From: JAXLQL01 sp046331625
GTDB taxonomy: Bacteria > Acidobacteriota > Terriglobia > Bryobacterales > Bryobacteraceae
Direction of reading: 5' to 3'
Assembly (NCBI GenBank): GCA_046331625.1
Contig: JAXLQL010000011.1
Span: 124,001 to 188,000, forward strand
DNA length: 64,000 nt
Shown here one piece after another: positions 7,982-16,648 of the stretch (positions are counted from its first letter, which is position 1; each line of letters starts with the position of its first letter). The notes below the pieces were generated by a model. The model saw only the letters and a list, made by a program, of their open reading frames with translations, was not told the DNA's origin and did not search any database. The position numbers and the translations under genes were made by a program.

Positions 7982-10900
7982 TGAACGGGCATGTTCACCG
8001 CTTTGGAGGCCACTCCTTCCACCGTCACCACCACGGGCTGAATGCCAGTGGGCGTGTCCGGGGCAAGGCGGATATTGATCTGATAGAGACCGACGCTGAA
8101 CGGCGACAGTCCGCTAAACAGCACCTCGGCCGGCCGGCCACCCACGGTGACCGTGGGGACCGAGCGGGAGTAGGGCAGGGGATCCGCAGGAGTAGGCTCG
8201 CCAGTAGGCGGCGTGTTCGTGACCGGGCCGAGTCCATTGGCGTAGAGTTGACCAGTCCGGCCCGCTCTAAGTGGATTCTGTGTGGTCACTAGTTGAAAGT
8301 TTTCATCAAGTGCCGCAACAATAACACGACCGGATGGGTCCGGTACCTCGAAAACCGCCGGGGCATAGTCGTTCAGTGGTACATCGAAGAGATCGCTCGA
8401 CGTGTCGCCGATACTCACCTTCATCTGCGCCCGGTTGATGCCTTGCAACTCCCACGGAACCTGGACGTTGAGCTGTCCATCGCTCACGAAAAGGAGCCGC
8501 CCTGGAAGGCTCAACTTCCGTTCCGGTACGTCGAAGCTGATGCTCACTCCGGCCAGCGCAAGTGGCAATGCGGAAGTGGAAGCTACTTTGAGGGCATCGC
8601 TCAATCCGCGCCCGAAAATCGCCATGTACGAACCCGGAGCAATGCCGCGGCCGAGTTGGTTCGATGCCGCGTTGAGCACGCCGCCCGACGAGATCGTGGG
8701 CCGGATGCGCGCGTTGCCGCCGAAGTAGATTGTCTTCCCGCCGCCTTCGGCGCTGAATTCCTGGAAGCCGATCTGGGAGCCCAGGATCACGCGGCCCTCG
8801 GCGATGCCCAGTACATCGGTCGTGGCGGAGCCAACATCGATGCTGCCGCCGCCGGACTCCACGCGGAAGCGCACGTTCGTATTGCCGACTGGCGCCCCAA
8901 ATTGGTCCACGAGTTTGTAGATGAGCCGCACGGCAGAGCCCACCTCGCGATCGAATCCATCGCCGCGGAGCGGAATTGCGTTCACGGCCACGCCATCGCC
9001 GAGCGCGTAGAGATAGGGCACGTGGACCGTGGTCGCGCCGCCCGTGATCACGATGTCGCCATCGTAGGCGCCAGTCGAAGGGCGTGTTCCTCCGAGCGTG
9101 ACGGTGATGTTGCGGCTCTGGCCCGCACCGAGGGCGAAGCTCGTGTCGCTGAGCGTGACGCGTGCGTTGCGATCCGCCGTGAGAGGCTTCACCTCGATCC
9201 GAAGACTCAGGCTCGCGTTGGAGTGGTTGTTGATCTTGAGCGCACGCGAAATCGGGAACGTGTTTCCGATATAGCCGAAGCTGAGGGTGGCGGGCTCAAT
9301 GGTGACGTTGGTGCTCGCTACATCCGCGGCGTTCAGCTTGCCCGCGCCCACGGCCCATGGCCTCGCCGCGATGGTCTTGCCATTCTCCTCGTCGCTCACG
9401 TTCGTGGATGCGGTGTTCACTACAGCGGACTTCACTTGCGCAGGCGTAGCGTTGCGCACGCGCTGCTTGAAGAACGCTGCCGCGCCCGCCACCATGGGAG
9501 CCGAGAAGCTGGTGCCAGAGGCTACTGTGTAGAAGCCATCGGGACTGTACATGTCGCCGTTGGGATCGAAGCTCTGCGTGGCCATATACAGCGGATCTCC
9601 CACGGCGGCCACCTCGGGCTTGAGTGCGCCTCCACCGATGGAAGGTCCATAGGAGGAGAACAGCGCCACGTAGTCGGCGTCGTAGGGAACCGCGACGAGC
9701 GCGGGATCGAGCACCGCCGGGGCGTCCGCGCTCGACTTCAAATACTGCTGGAGCGCCTTGCCAGCCGTGGAGCCGATCATCGCCGTCGGGATGCCGGTGT
9801 TGCCGAGACCGGTGATCGAGAAGATGCTGTCGGAACCGTCGCGCTGCTGCACGATGACAGCGATCGCGCCCGCCTTCTGGGCGTTGTTGACTTTGACGGC
9901 GAAGTCGCATCCGCCACGCTGCACCAGCGCAATCGCTCCAGCGAGAGTCCCGTTGCCCAGCGGCGAGCAGGCGGATCCGTTGTCCTGCACTGGAGCGAGA
10001 TCGCGCACCGGACCGCGGATGCTCGGGTAAACGCGCGGACCATCTCCGAACAGCGCCCGGACCTCGCGCAGCGCCGCGGGCGCGTTCCCTTGCACTCGCA
10101 CCGTCTGCATGTAGCGTTGCGCGTTGGTGGTAGCTCCCACTGAGATCGCGCTCGGCGCGGTTGCCGGCGAGGCGATGGTGGAGAGCGACGCGATATCGGT
10201 ATTGGTTCCCGAGTCGCCCGCGTTCCCAGCCGAGACGACCACAGTAAGGCCGCGGCGTATTGCGTTCTCCACCGCGTCCGCGCGCGGATCGCAGGGCTGG
10301 CCGCTTCCTTCAGTCCGCAGACGTTGCCCACGTCGTCCGGCATCCAGACAGCGGGACTGCCGATCGCCATCGGCGATATCCACGCCGCCATCGGCGATCG
10401 CCTTCCAGCGCCTGGATCACGACGTTATCGAAGGTCACATCATTCACGAAAGGCGACCTCGAAGATCTTGTAGTTGCCGATCTGCGCGGCGGGCGCGACA
10501 CCCGAGATCGTCCCAAGGGGCTCGTGTGCCGACCGGCCGCGACCATGGCCGTAGCCGTGCCGCGGCCGACCCTGTCACGCGGCGAGCGGCCATCCGGGCG
10601 CGAGTCTTGGGGGGAATCGCCGAGTTCGAGCAGGTCCACATACGCGCGCGGCGATCACCTTGTTGTTCGTGAATGCAGTCGGCCGCGCGGCAGCGCGGGA
10701 ACCCGCTCGGCACGGCGAGGCTTGCCTGGAATGCGGGGTGGCGATGGTCAATGCCTGTATCGAGGATCGCGATCTTCACTCCCTGCCCGGCATTGTTCTC
10801 GCCGCCGAGGGTGCGCCACGCATCGGGAACCCGCACCAGGTCCACTGCCCGGATCATCTGCCGCTTCAGCGGAGGCATCTCCACCACCCGAGCCACGCCC

Positions 10901-11202
10901 GGCAGCGCGCGGAGTCGTTCGGCTTGGTCCTCGGTGGTGGCGACGTAGACAGCGTTGAGCAGCAACTGGCTTTCGCCGAGCAGGCGGATGCCGCGATCGG
11001 CGATCGCAGTCCGGAGCGAAAGGTGAGCCGCGGCGAGCTTTTGAGCGTGGTCCGCGTTTGCGGTTCGCGCCTTGGAGTCAGATGCGGATTCAAAGGCCGC
11101 CAAAGGAAGGTCTTCGAGGATGACAGCGTAACGCGCCGAACGCTGACCGGAGAAGGCCGCAAACGACGCCAGCAACAGCAGTGAGTGGTACTTCGCGCGC
11201 AT
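7978..11202 (-). CDS. Secreted subtilisin-like serine protease 2 (S8) with Solibacter-type C-terminal domain, frameshifted
   Basis: About 1070 residues across several frame changes. The signal peptide is MRAKYHSLLLLASFAAFSGQ; the catalytic Asp is in ILDTGIDHRHPAF; the His motif reads VGRGTATAMVAAG (Arg where GHGT is expected); VVVSAGNAGD, a PA domain (~GGCDFAVKVNNAQ) and the Ser motif SGTSFSAPMVAGAA follow. The last ~230 residues (GRGIAPGSYMAIFGRGLSD, QLNVQVPWEL, YANGLGPVT, FSGLSPFSVGLYQINI) match the Solibacter uncharacterised C-terminal domain (TIGR03437-like). At least six single-base frame changes lie between about 10250 and 10680; the rest is intact. Translationally coupled by GTGA overlap to subtilase 1, a paralogue. 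Confidence 0.75.
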
Positions 11203-11349
11203 GGGTTGGAAGTCCTTTCAGGCTGAGCGACGCACCGCCGGAGCTAGGAGTTTCACCCGAGCGCGGTCGCGATCCCTCCTATTGTAGGCGGGGTGGGCGG
11301 CGCTGCCGGTGCTCTAGCCCCAAAATCCCCCTCGATGGAACGATTTCTG

Positions 11350-11378
11350 TTTACCCACTTGACTTCGTATGTTAAGAT
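11350..11378 (+). promoter_or_regulatory. Candidate promoter for the RRM protein gene
   Basis: TTTACC (11350-11355) and TAAGAT (11373-11378) are separated by 17 nt, in the 266-nt gap between the divergent subtilase 2 and RRM genes. Each box matches 4 of 6 consensus bases, so this is only a candidate. I see no gene in the rest of the gap. Confidence 0.3.
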
Positions 11379-11468
11379 AAGAGCGCTTCCATGGACCGCC
11401 GTCCGCGTGTCTCCCACTACAGGCCGTTGTCCCGTGGTGCCACTCCAACGGAGTTTTGAATCGATAGA

Positions 11469-11936
11469 ATGGGTTTCACTGTTTTCCTAGGTAATTTGCC
11501 GGCCTGGGTGACTGCCGATGACATCAGATCGTGGCTGACAGCCGAGAATCTGGTGGCCGACGAGATCAAGGTCATCCGGAATCCGGAAACACAAGAGTCA
11601 AAGGGCTTCGCGTTCATCGACGCCCCCAACCAAGAGGAGATGCAAGCGATCATCCGCCGGTTTGACCGGGCGCCGCTCGAAGATCGCCTCTTGAGAGCCA
11701 ATCCGGCGCAGCCGCCGAAATCGAAGCGGCCCGGCGACCGGCCTATGCCCGCTGGCGCGCAGGGCGCACCGGCTCCCGGTGGGGATGCACGGCGTCCGCC
11801 GCGTGATCGCGATCGAGACCGGCGCCGTACAGGACCCCCTGGAACAGAGGGCGCGCCCGCCGAGGGCAAACGCCGCGAGAAAGGGAAATCCGGTCCCCCG
11901 AGCGCATTTGCCGAGGAGTTGGCGAAAGCGCTCTAA
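11469..11936 (+). CDS. RRM-domain RNA-binding protein
   Basis: 155 residues. Residues 3-80 form one RNA recognition motif with RNP2 (VFLGNL) near the N-terminus and RNP1 (KGFAFIDA) about 40 residues later. The tail (about 85-150) is a low-complexity Pro/Arg/Asp/Gly-rich segment with PPRDRDRDRRRTGPP, as in many bacterial Rbp or cold-inducible glycine/arginine-rich RRM proteins. It likely binds single-stranded RNA in the cytoplasm and may act as an RNA chaperone. The gene is monocistronic: its own weak promoter lies upstream and a clear rho-independent terminator follows 19 nt after the stop. Confidence 0.88.
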   Translation: MGFTVFLGNLPAWVTADDIRSWLTAENLVADEIKVIRNPETQESKGFAFIDAPNQEEMQAIIRRFDRAPLEDRLLRANPAQPPKSKRPGDRPMPAGAQGAPAPGGDARRPPRDRDRDRRRTGPPGTEGAPAEGKRREKGKSGPPSAFAEELAKAL

Positions 11937-11954
11937 GCAAAGGACATGTTTTGC

Positions 11955-11982
11955 AAAGCCCCGGGCTTTCCGGGGCTTTTCG
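11955..11982 (+). terminator. Rho-independent terminator after the RRM gene
   Basis: A perfect 10-bp stem AAAGCCCCGG / CCGGGGCTTT with a 5-nt loop, followed by TTTTCGCATTTT. It is the clearest intrinsic terminator in the window. Confidence 0.85.
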
Positions 11983-12078
11983 CATTTTGTTGTATACTTC
12001 TAGCCTGAGCACTCCCCGTCTCGAGTGCAAGGTGGTGGCCAGCGAGCTCCTCAGGGCTCGACGAGAGGGAACTACGTC

Positions 12079-13143
12079 ATGAATGACTTGCTGATCATTC
12101 GCGGTTTCTTCGTCCTGATTATTGCCTGCGCGGCGTACGCTCTTCGGCCGTTCCAACTGGACCAGTGGATGGCCGCTGGTTTGGGTGTGCTGGCGGGCAT
12201 CGCGATCGTATTGTTCGAGATCCGCGTTCGTGAGATTACGCTGAAGCGGCTCATCGGTGCGGCGGTGGGTTCGGTGATGGGGATCTTCGGGGCGTACCTG
12301 ATGTCACTCGTGATCGGGCGGGCGATTCCAGCGTCTTCCGGGACCATACCCTTCCTGCAAATCCTGCTCTTGTTGCTAATGATGTACGTGGGGTTGGTAG
12401 TGGGCGCCAACAAAGGCGACATGCTGAATCTGGCGGCGTTCGGCGGCCTGTTCGGCGGGGAAAAGCCCGGCTCGCAGCCGTTCAAGGTTCTGGACACCAG
12501 CGTGATCATCGACGGGCGCATCGCCGACATCTCCGAAACAGGCTTCCTCGATGGCATCATCGTGATTCCGCAGTTCGTGCTGCGCGAGCTCCAACTGGTG
12601 GCCGATTCCGCCGACTCGAGCAAACGGAACCGCGGCCGGCGCGGACTCGACGTGCTCCAGCGCATCCAGAAGATGCCTGCCCTGAACGTGCAGATCCTCG
12701 AAGACGACTATCCGCAGGTACGCGAGGTCGACATGAAGCTGATCGAACTCGCCAAAACGTATTCGTGCAAGATCGTCACGAACGATTTCAATCTGAACAA
12801 GGTAGCCCAACTCCACGGCGTGGAAGTGCTGAACATCAACGAGTTGGCCAACGCCCTCAAGCCAGTGGTGCTGCCGGGTGAGATCATGCGCGTGTTCATC
12901 CTGAAGGAAGGCAAAGAGTACAACCAGGGCGTGGCGTATCTCGACGACGGAACGATGGTTGTGGTGGACAATGCCAAGCGGATGATCTCGAAGACCATCG
13001 ACATCTCGGTGACGAGCGTTCTGCAGACCACGGCAGGCAAGATGATCTTCGGCAAGTTCGACGACAAGCTGCACGCGGTGCACGACGCCAAGCATGACCG
13101 TACGCCCAAGGAGCCGCACGCCACCGCTCAGGCGGGCGACTGA
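12079..13143 (+). CDS. Membrane-anchored PIN-TRAM domain protein (YacL-like)
   Basis: 354 residues from ATG 12079, chosen because GAGAGGGA lies 8 nt upstream; a longer in-frame start at 12025 adds an unlikely tail. Residues 1-115 hold about four transmembrane helices. A PIN nuclease domain follows, beginning VLDTSVIIDGRIADI with the acidic residues of the active site (Asp in DTS, later TNDFNLN). The C-terminal TRAM domain (about 265-325: EYNQGVAYLDDGTMVVVDNA) is an RNA-binding beta-barrel. It is followed 4 nt later by ispD and then ispF, the same order as yacL-ispD-ispF in Bacillus. The cellular role of YacL proteins is poorly known; a membrane-bound RNase is the usual guess. Confidence 0.9.
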   Translation: MNDLLIIRGFFVLIIACAAYALRPFQLDQWMAAGLGVLAGIAIVLFEIRVREITLKRLIGAAVGSVMGIFGAYLMSLVIGRAIPASSGTIPFLQILLLLLMMYVGLVVGANKGDMLNLAAFGGLFGGEKPGSQPFKVLDTSVIIDGRIADISETGFLDGIIVIPQFVLRELQLVADSADSSKRNRGRRGLDVLQRIQKMPALNVQILEDDYPQVREVDMKLIELAKTYSCKIVTNDFNLNKVAQLHGVEVLNINELANALKPVVLPGEIMRVFILKEGKEYNQGVAYLDDGTMVVVDNAKRMISKTIDISVTSVLQTTAGKMIFGKFDDKLHAVHDAKHDRTPKEPHATAQAGD

Positions 13144-13147
13144 CGCG

Positions 13148-13877
13148 ATGCGAGTTTCGGTGATCATTCCCGCGGCGGGGCTCGGAACCCGGATGGGCCG
13201 GGCGACGGCGGAGAAGGCCGGCACGTCTCGAAAGCAGTTCATGCTGCTCGATAATGAGCCGATCATCGCCCATACCTTGCGCAAGTTCGCAGCGGTGCCG
13301 GCGGTCGCCGAGATCGTGATGGCGATCCGCGCCGAGGATCGCGGCTGGGCTGACGAACTGATCGGGAAAGGGCGTTTCTCCAAGCCCATTCGTCTGGTGG
13401 AAGGCGGCGAATCGCGGCAGCAATCCGTAGAGAACGCGCTGGCGAGCTTGGCGCCGGATACGGAGTTGGTGGCCGGTGCATGATGCCGTGCGCCCGTTCA
13501 TCGAGCCCGCCACTATCCAACAGGTTTTCGAAGAAGCGGACCGGAGCGGCGCCGCGATCGTAGGCATCGTACCTGTCGACACCGTGAAGCAGGTGCACAA
13601 GACGAAGATCCGGCAGACCATTCCGCGCGAGCGCTTGGTGCTGGCGCAGACGCCGCAGGTGTTCCGCTATGGGCTGCTGCGCCAGGCGTTCGCCAAGGCC
13701 CGTGAAGATGGCTTCAGCGGCACCGACGAGTCAAGCCTCGTAGAGCGGCTGGACCAAGTAGAAGTGACCGTCGTCCCCGGCAGCGACCGCAATATCAAGA
13801 TCACCAAACCTACCGACATGGAGTTGGCGCGTCTTTTCCTCGAACATGAGAAGGCCGCCAGCCGAAAAGCATCATAG
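13148..13877 (+). CDS. ispD: 2-C-methyl-D-erythritol 4-phosphate cytidylyltransferase (IspD), one frameshift
   Basis: Makes CDP-methylerythritol from MEP and CTP, step 3 of the non-mevalonate isoprenoid pathway. The N-terminal frame (13148-13483) has the nucleotide-binding IIPAAGLGTRMG and KQFMLL motifs and ESRQQSVENAL. The C-terminal frame (from about 13476) starts VHDAVRPFI and continues with VPVDTVK, TPQVFRYGLL and GTDESSLVE. The sequence GTGGCCGGTGCATGAT would read VAVHD if one G were removed, so the break is a single-base insertion near 13475. Total about 240 residues, normal for IspD. Because the gene is normally essential, a sequencing error is the most likely cause. It sits 2 nt before ispF. 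Confidence 0.88.
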
Positions 13878-13879
13878 AC

Positions 13880-14359
13880 ATGGAGATTCGAACGGGCCTC
13901 GGCTGGGACACCCACCGGCTGGCGCAAGGCCGGCGTCTGATTCTGGGTGGCGTCCTAGTGGAGAGCGAGGTCGGGCTCGAGGGGCATTCCGATGCCGACG
14001 TGCTGTCGCACGCGATCACCGACGCGCTACTGGGTGCGCTCGCGCTCGGCGACATCGGCCAGCACTTTCCCGACAGCGATCCGCAGTGGAAGGGAGCCGA
14101 TAGCGCCCAGTTCCTCCATCACGCGGTGCAACTGGTGCACATGAAGGGCTACCAGATCGTCAACGTGGATACGACGGTGATTCTCGAACGGCCCAAGCTC
14201 AAGGATTACCGGACGGTGATCCGCGAAAGCCTTGCGCGGACGATGGGGCTCGGGCTCGAGCAGGTGTCGGTGAAGTTCAAAACGGCCGAACGCGTGGGTC
14301 CGGTTGGCGAAGGCAAGTCCTGCGAGGCACAGGCGGTCGTTACACTGATGCGGCCGTAG
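13880..14359 (+). CDS. ispF: 2-C-methyl-D-erythritol 2,4-cyclodiphosphate synthase (IspF)
   Basis: 159 residues, full length. It converts CDP-ME 2-phosphate to the cyclic diphosphate MEcPP with release of CMP, step 5 of the MEP pathway. Visible motifs are the metal site GLGWDTHRL (DxH), GHSDADVLSHAITDALLGA, DIGQHFPDSDP, VDTTVILERPKL and the C-terminal KFKTAERVGPVGEG. The start codon is 2 nt after the ispD stop, so the two are co-translated in one operon with the PIN-TRAM gene. Confidence 0.95.
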   Translation: MEIRTGLGWDTHRLAQGRRLILGGVLVESEVGLEGHSDADVLSHAITDALLGALALGDIGQHFPDSDPQWKGADSAQFLHHAVQLVHMKGYQIVNVDTTVILERPKLKDYRTVIRESLARTMGLGLEQVSVKFKTAERVGPVGEGKSCEAQAVVTLMRP

Positions 14360-14377
14360 CGATGCCGGTTCGTGAGC

Positions 14378-14383
14378 TATGAT
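14378..14383 (+). promoter_or_regulatory. -10-like box TATGAT close to the RNase T2 start
   Basis: TATGAT (5 of 6 to TATAAT) ends 9 nt before ATG 14393 and overlaps the GTG of a longer alternative start. If used, transcription would begin at or near the ATG, giving a leaderless message. Confidence 0.4.
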
Positions 14384-14392
14384 CGTGTGGAT

Positions 14393-15058
14393 ATGCTCCG
14401 GACTCTGCTCGCACTCACTCTACTGACACTCCTCATTCTCTCTTGCACAGCAGCACCGCCCGACGCCAGGAACGAGCCTGGCAAGTTCGACTACTACGTG
14501 TTGAGCCTTTCGTGGTCGCCGCAATTTTGCAACGGCGAAGCCGGACAGAGGTCGAGCAGCGATCTCCAGTGCGCGCAGGGCCGGCAGTTCGGATTCGTCG
14601 CACACGGGCTGTGGCCGCAATACGAGCGCGGCTATCCGGAGGAATGCACCACGGCGCCTCCGCCTAGCCGCGCGATCATCGACAAGATGCTCGACATCAT
14701 GCCGGCGCCCGGGTTGATTCGGCACGAATGGTCCAAGCACGGCACGTGCGACGGCACCACCGCGGCCACCTACTTCGGCAAGGTGCGCGCTGCGTATGCG
14801 AAGGTGCAGATCCCCAATGACTACAAGCAGCCGCTGCGCCAGGTGATGGTCGCGCCGCAGGACCTGAAGGCCAAGCTGGTGCAAGCGAATGGTCCGGCTT
14901 CGGCGAAGAGTTTCGCGATTCTGTGCGGTGGCAACGGCGGGCGATTCCTCAGCGAGGTTCGCGTGTGCTTTGACCGGAATTTGGGATATCGGGCTTGTAG
15001 CACTGAGGTCCGCGATCAGTGCCGGGTTCCGCAGATGATCATGCCGCCGGTCCGGTAG
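14393..15058 (+). CDS. Secreted ribonuclease T2
   Basis: 221 residues from ATG 14393. An upstream in-frame GTG at 14372 would spoil the signal peptide. The N-terminus MLRTLLALTLLTLLILSC looks like a lipoprotein signal with Cys after LILS. Both active-site blocks of the T2 family are intact: CAS-I (FVAHGLWPQ, with the catalytic His) and CAS-II (HEWSKHGTC, with Glu, Lys and His). Several cysteines for disulfides support an extracytoplasmic location. It cleaves single-stranded RNA through 2',3'-cyclic phosphates, probably to scavenge phosphate or nucleotides. It follows ispF by 33 nt and may have its own promoter. Confidence 0.92.
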   Translation: MLRTLLALTLLTLLILSCTAAPPDARNEPGKFDYYVLSLSWSPQFCNGEAGQRSSSDLQCAQGRQFGFVAHGLWPQYERGYPEECTTAPPPSRAIIDKMLDIMPAPGLIRHEWSKHGTCDGTTAATYFGKVRAAYAKVQIPNDYKQPLRQVMVAPQDLKAKLVQANGPASAKSFAILCGGNGGRFLSEVRVCFDRNLGYRACSTEVRDQCRVPQMIMPPVR

Positions 15059-15063
15059 GGTCC

Positions 15064-15315
15064 ATGAAGACCGGCTACGAAATCAGCCTCAGTGATTTCC
15101 TCGATCTTTGCGTGGACGACCACCAGCATTTCGCGCCCCTGCTGCGGCAGTGGTTTGGATACGAAATCGTACTGCTCGACGCGAAGTCGCCAGCGTTCGA
15201 AATCCGTGATCGCGATGGCCTGCGTGTGGAGGTGGAGAGCGTCCACGACCGCATTCAGGCGGACCCTCAGCGCCAGAACACGATCTACAACTGCGCGATG
15301 ACCCACTGGCACTGA
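15064..15315 (+). CDS. Small protein of unknown function
   Basis: 83 residues from ATG 15064, with GGTAGGG about 5 nt upstream that overlaps the RNase T2 stop region. The longer in-frame start at 15019 lies inside the RNase gene. The protein is acidic and rich in Asp/His (FLDLCVDDHQHFAPLLRQWF), with no signal peptide or membrane segment. I do not recognise the family. Its last codons (CAMTHWH) lie in a 24-nt sequence that is repeated at 15538-15561, beyond the two hairpin repeats. Confidence 0.55.
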   Translation: MKTGYEISLSDFLDLCVDDHQHFAPLLRQWFGYEIVLLDAKSPAFEIRDRDGLRVEVESVHDRIQADPQRQNTIYNCAMTHWH

Positions 15316-15366
15316 CGACACTTCGGTGGATCTGGCCTCGCGTCTGACTGTGGCAGTTTGCTTGTC

Positions 15367-15515
15367 GTGTGGGGCAGGCTTCAGCCTGCGTGGGACTTCA
15401 GTCCCGCTGCCCGTACTCACGTAGAGGCCCACGAAAAACACTCCGGCTCCGATATCAGCACTTGCCTGCCGTGTAGGGCGGGCTTTAGCCAGCGCGGGAC
15501 TTCAGTCCCGCCGCC
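15367..15515 (+). repeat. Intergenic hairpin repeat, paired locus (subfamily I then II)
   Basis: Copy at 15367-15412 (subfamily I) and copy at 15471-15515 (subfamily II, with TTTA in the first loop). Both fold as two adjacent hairpins. They occupy the 280-nt convergent gap 15316-15595, which contains no gene that I can see. TTGCGG...GCTGCGCGATG just downstream (15528-15546) resembles the middle hairpin of the other paired loci. Confidence 0.75.
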
Positions 15516-15595
15516 TTGAAGCAGCATTTGCGGTTAGCTGCGCGATGACCCACCGGCATTAAGCAGGCTCTGCGTCAGCAGCGCGAGGCTCCGCG

Positions 15596-16048
15596 TCAGC
15601 AGGGCCAGCCATGCAGCGCTGAACGGCGCTCCGGCGGTTCGGGCGATTCCCCGGAAAGCAGTGCAATGACTGCATAGCCAAGTTTCACGATCGGGGCGGT
15701 GAGCACCTCTGTACGCCCGCGAGAATGGACGCCCTCACCTTCCCATAGGCTCCACGCGGCCATCTCGTCCGCAGGTATCGACGTTCGCTCTTCGAGTCGC
15801 GCACACGCTTGTTCCGCGAGGGCAATGATGGTCTGCCGGTGCTTCGCGGGTACGTAATCGAAACAGGCGGGAATATCGGAAATGCACGCCGCGACTCGCC
15901 AACTGTCAATTGCCGCGGCGAGCCACGACTGTTGTGACTCATCGCTCGCCAAGGCCGCGTCAATGAGGTACTTCAGGAATACGCCGAGCGCAACATCGTA
16001 CACCCAAATGTCCCGGTCCTTGTAGAACACGTACGTTGTTCTGCTCAT
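15596..16048 (-). CDS. Hypothetical protein
   Basis: 150 residues from ATG 16048 (MSRTTYVFYKDRDIWVYDV). A start at 16078 adds 10 residues. The frame stays open to 16360, but that upstream part overlaps the HicB-like gene on the other strand and is unlikely to be used. The protein is mostly helical with several Trp/Cys residues (QQSWLAAAIDSWRVAACISDIPACF) and no motif that I recognise. It has no strong ribosome site. It lies head-to-head with the HicB-like gene (start 16121), so the two share a 72-nt promoter region. Whether they act together is not shown. Confidence 0.5.
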   Translation of the reverse strand: MSRTTYVFYKDRDIWVYDVALGVFLKYLIDAALASDESQQSWLAAAIDSWRVAACISDIPACFDYVPAKHRQTIIALAEQACARLEERTSIPADEMAAWSLWEGEGVHSRGRTEVLTAPIVKLGYAVIALLSGESPEPPERRSALHGWPC

Positions 16049-16120
16049 GCCGCAGTCTTCATCTACTAGGGTAATCATGCTTGCGCGGGCGGCCGTCGCC
16101 GCGAGCAGATAGCTGAGAAT

Positions 16121-16318
16121 ATGGACGCCCGCCAGATTACGACTCTCATTGAACCGGAAGACGACGGATTCGTGGCGTTCTGCCCAGAGTTGGACATCGC
16201 CAGTCAGGGTGACTCGATCGAACAAGCTCGCGCCAACTTGGTCGAGGCGCTTACGCTTTCTTGCGAAACGGCTACTCAGTCTGAGGTCACGCGCCGCTAT
16301 CGCTCCCTCGCCTCGTAG
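16121..16318 (+). CDS. HicB-like type II antitoxin, orphan
   Basis: 65 residues matching the short partial-RNase-H-fold HicB/UPF0150 domain: ITTLIEPEDDGFVAFCPELDIASQGDSIEQARANLVEAL. In that family the domain binds and inhibits the HicA dsRNA-binding RNase toxin. No hicA (a ~60-residue protein with the G-H-H motif) is seen on either side: upstream is a divergent unknown gene and downstream is a truncated carbonic-anhydrase copy. It is therefore an orphan or a diverged regulator. There is no C-terminal DNA-binding domain. It is in an accessory patch bounded by duplications. Confidence 0.65.
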   Translation: MDARQITTLIEPEDDGFVAFCPELDIASQGDSIEQARANLVEALTLSCETATQSEVTRRYRSLAS

Positions 16319-16344
16319 AAGGCCACGAAGATCATCGCGGCACG

Positions 16345-16493
16345 ATAGTGGTTTCCCCATGTCGTACCTTTCGCAAAAAAAAGCGCCGCGTATCCCGGAC
16401 TCGGCCTACGCCGGCCCCAACGCGCAAGTGATCGGCGGCGTCGTGCTCTGCGGGCGAGCCCGCTTTGAGGCCAACTCGACGGCCCGCGGGTGA
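16345..16493 (+). pseudogene. Truncated copy of the gamma-carbonic anhydrase gene start
   Basis: From ATG 16359 a 44-residue frame (ends NSTARG, stop at 16491-16493) matches the first 44 residues of the intact gene at 18852: P-x-IPDSAY-x-x-P-x-AQVIG-x-VV is shared and NSTARG aligns with NATVRG. The similarity continues 15-20 nt upstream of the ATG (ACGATA-TGGTTTCCCCATG in both), so the leader was copied too. The copy stops where the left-handed beta-helix would continue, so it cannot form an enzyme. It contains an A8 run not present in the parent. Confidence 0.75.
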
Positions 16494-16531
16494 GCTGCAT
16501 TCGGTCCGCACCGTTGCCGAGCGGGGCCGCC

Positions 16532-16583
16532 GCGAAAGAGCGCAGCGAAAGACACAGCGAAAGGGCCACAGCGAAAGGGCCAT
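16532..16583 (+). repeat. Degenerate 12-14 bp tandem repeat
   Basis: Four successive units beginning GCGAAAG (16532, 16545, 16557, 16571); the last two are GCGAAAGGGCCA(C/T) and near-identical. They lie in the gap between the truncated carbonic anhydrase copy and the next gene, just upstream of its promoter-like TGTTATGAT. Confidence 0.7.
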
Positions 16584-16602
16584 GGATTTCCTCTTTCTCC
16601 CC

Positions 16603-16611
16603 TGTTATGAT
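16603..16611 (+). promoter_or_regulatory. Extended -10 promoter candidate TGTTATGAT
   Basis: TG-T-TATGAT is an extended -10 element (TATGAT is 5 of 6). A poor -35 (TGGATT) lies 17 nt upstream. It is 37 nt before the GTG at 16649. Confidence 0.45.
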
Positions 16612-16648
16612 CGGGCTATCGATTCCGTGCCCCAATGGAGGAGACCTC

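Noticed and set aside
11991..11998. TATACT at 11993-11998 as a promoter for the PIN-TRAM gene
   Set aside because: No -35 fits at 16-18 nt because the terminator stem occupies that place; not strong enough to list.
16049..16360. N-terminal extension of the unknown minus-strand gene (start at 16360)
   Set aside because: It would overlap the HicB-like gene on the other strand; the extra part shows no signal or motif.
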